Below are positions 52,790 to 53,367 of a stretch of 53,367 bases of DNA, one piece after another (position 1 is the stretch's first letter; each line of letters starts with the position of its first letter). The DNA comes from Desulfovibrionaceae bacterium (GTDB lineage: Bacteria; Desulfobacterota; Desulfovibrionia; Desulfovibrionales; Desulfovibrionaceae), in the NCBI GenBank assembly GCA_022510785.1, contig JAFLSV010000012.1:1-53367 (forward strand). Direction: 5' to 3'. The translations under genes and the position numbers were made by a program. The notes under the pieces are model-generated. The model was not told the DNA's origin. It ran no database searches and saw nothing but the letters and a program-made list of their open reading frames with translations.

Positions 52790-53367
52790 ATAAATACTCC
52801 TGCCCTAGGCTCAAAAAGTTCGTATTGCTGGCTTCAAAAGAGGACAATAAAGGAACTTTTTTATCTTTGCCATATGCTCTTCGATTTGTGGCATTGTCAG
52901 TTGGGAAGGTATGGAGGTCTTCGCTGAAGAGAGAATTGAATAGTTTAAAAAAATTTATTCCACTGGAAAATGGCGTGCCTTTACATGATATCGTCCGAGG
53001 AGTATTTGAACAACTTAACCCTAAACAACAACTTGTCTTTAAAGAACTCGTCAAATTTCTCAATTCTGAAACTGAGGGAAAATTTGTTGCCATTGTCGGA
53101 AAAATCCTCATCGGTACCCTGAATGCAGTTTCAGGAATTGCCATCATCCATACCCTGTCTGCCTGGGCCTCGGAAAGCAGACTCGTTCTTGGAGGATGTG
53201 ATGTCGATAGAAAAGAAAATGAAATTGCCAAAATTCCTTATCTTCTGGGGATGCTTGAAATAAAAAAAGCTGTCGTCACCATTGATGCCATGGGCTGCCA
53301 GAAAAATATTGCCAAACTCATTGTTACAAAGAATAAGGCCGATTACGTCTTGCTCTCAAAAAATCAA
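52790..53367 (+). mobile_element. ISAs1-family element, remnant 5 (runs off the window)
   Basis: Left part of an ISAs1 copy on the plus strand. The terminal repeat cannot be seen clearly (diverged or lost), but the leader matches remnant 4. The transposase N-terminus is broken: a TAG in place of the usual Trp after EERIE, then a frame shift at a run of seven A. The first catalytic Asp in IDGKTLRGS is changed to Val (IVGKILIGT). The second (VTIDAMGCQ) is kept. So even this longest piece is inactive. The last ~100 bases are an inverted match to the first ~100 bases of the window. Confidence 0.85.

Overview
The window looks like a 53 kb stretch of a GC-rich member of the Desulfovibrionaceae (sulfate-reducing Desulfobacterota). 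Supporting this are a selenocysteine-containing SelD, a very large fused FAD/Fe-S D-lactate-dehydrogenase-type protein, Rex, RNase Y, a type III glutamine synthetase, a phenylacetate-CoA-ligase-like AMP-forming ligase and an ATP synthase Fo block separate from F1. Housekeeping DNA is strongly GC-rich. Three AT-rich genes (4.5-5.6, 11.1-11.6 and 51.7-52.7 kb) and five decayed ISAs1-family insertion sequences stand out against it.

Layout. 1-779: left half of a dead ISAs1 copy. 780-7.9 kb: prophage remnant with a CI/LexA-like repressor, a strong promoter carrying repeated GTGCAATT-type operators, two small early-side genes, a lysis module (M15 endolysin, holin, two overlapping small genes), a glycosyltransferase-like gene, an FkbM methyltransferase and a tyrosine recombinase. 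8.0-9.9 kb: trxA-trxB-bamD. 10.1-12.0 kb: internally deleted ISAs1 and an AT-rich glycan-type gene behind a consensus promoter. 12.1-13.4 kb: HD-domain protein. 13.45-14.1 kb: a possible degenerate CRISPR repeat-spacer stretch and a phage tail-gene fragment. 14.1-20.0 kb: pcm, pgsA, ftsB-like, TPR protein, lipoprotein, fbp, tsaD. 20.0-22.0 kb: ISAs1 fragment, selD (UGA-encoded Sec15 with a SECIS-like hairpin) and a broken DUF302 gene. 22.1-27.7 kb: Elp3-like radical SAM protein, HIT protein, IHF/HU, Fe-S aldo/keto reductase, a pseudo-receiver/TPR protein and a zinc-ribbon protein. 28.1-35.1 kb, all on the minus strand: atpZ-atpI-atpB-atpE-rex-zapB-zapA-6S RNA-rny, then hisI-hisG. 35.2-43.3 kb: FKBP, glnN, an AMP-forming ligase (minus), then purD-purE-FMN oxidoreductase-TauE. 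43.4-50.8 kb, minus strand: two small envelope proteins, the 1241-residue FAD/Fe-S protein, a B3/4 protein, an M23 peptidase and a CBS protein. 51.0-53.4 kb: ISAs1 left end, a 112-bp palindromic element with a consensus promoter, an AT-rich radical SAM gene and a second ISAs1 left half that runs off the window.

The first and last bases of the window are inverted copies of the same part of the ISAs1 transposase, so the piece probably ends where an assembly broke in a repeat. The most interesting signals are the selenoprotein SelD, a 6S RNA recognised by its structure next to zapA, the spread of phage-repressor operators to surface-modification genes, the orphan CRISPR-like repeat, and the palindrome-promoter-radical-SAM cassette between ISAs1 ends.
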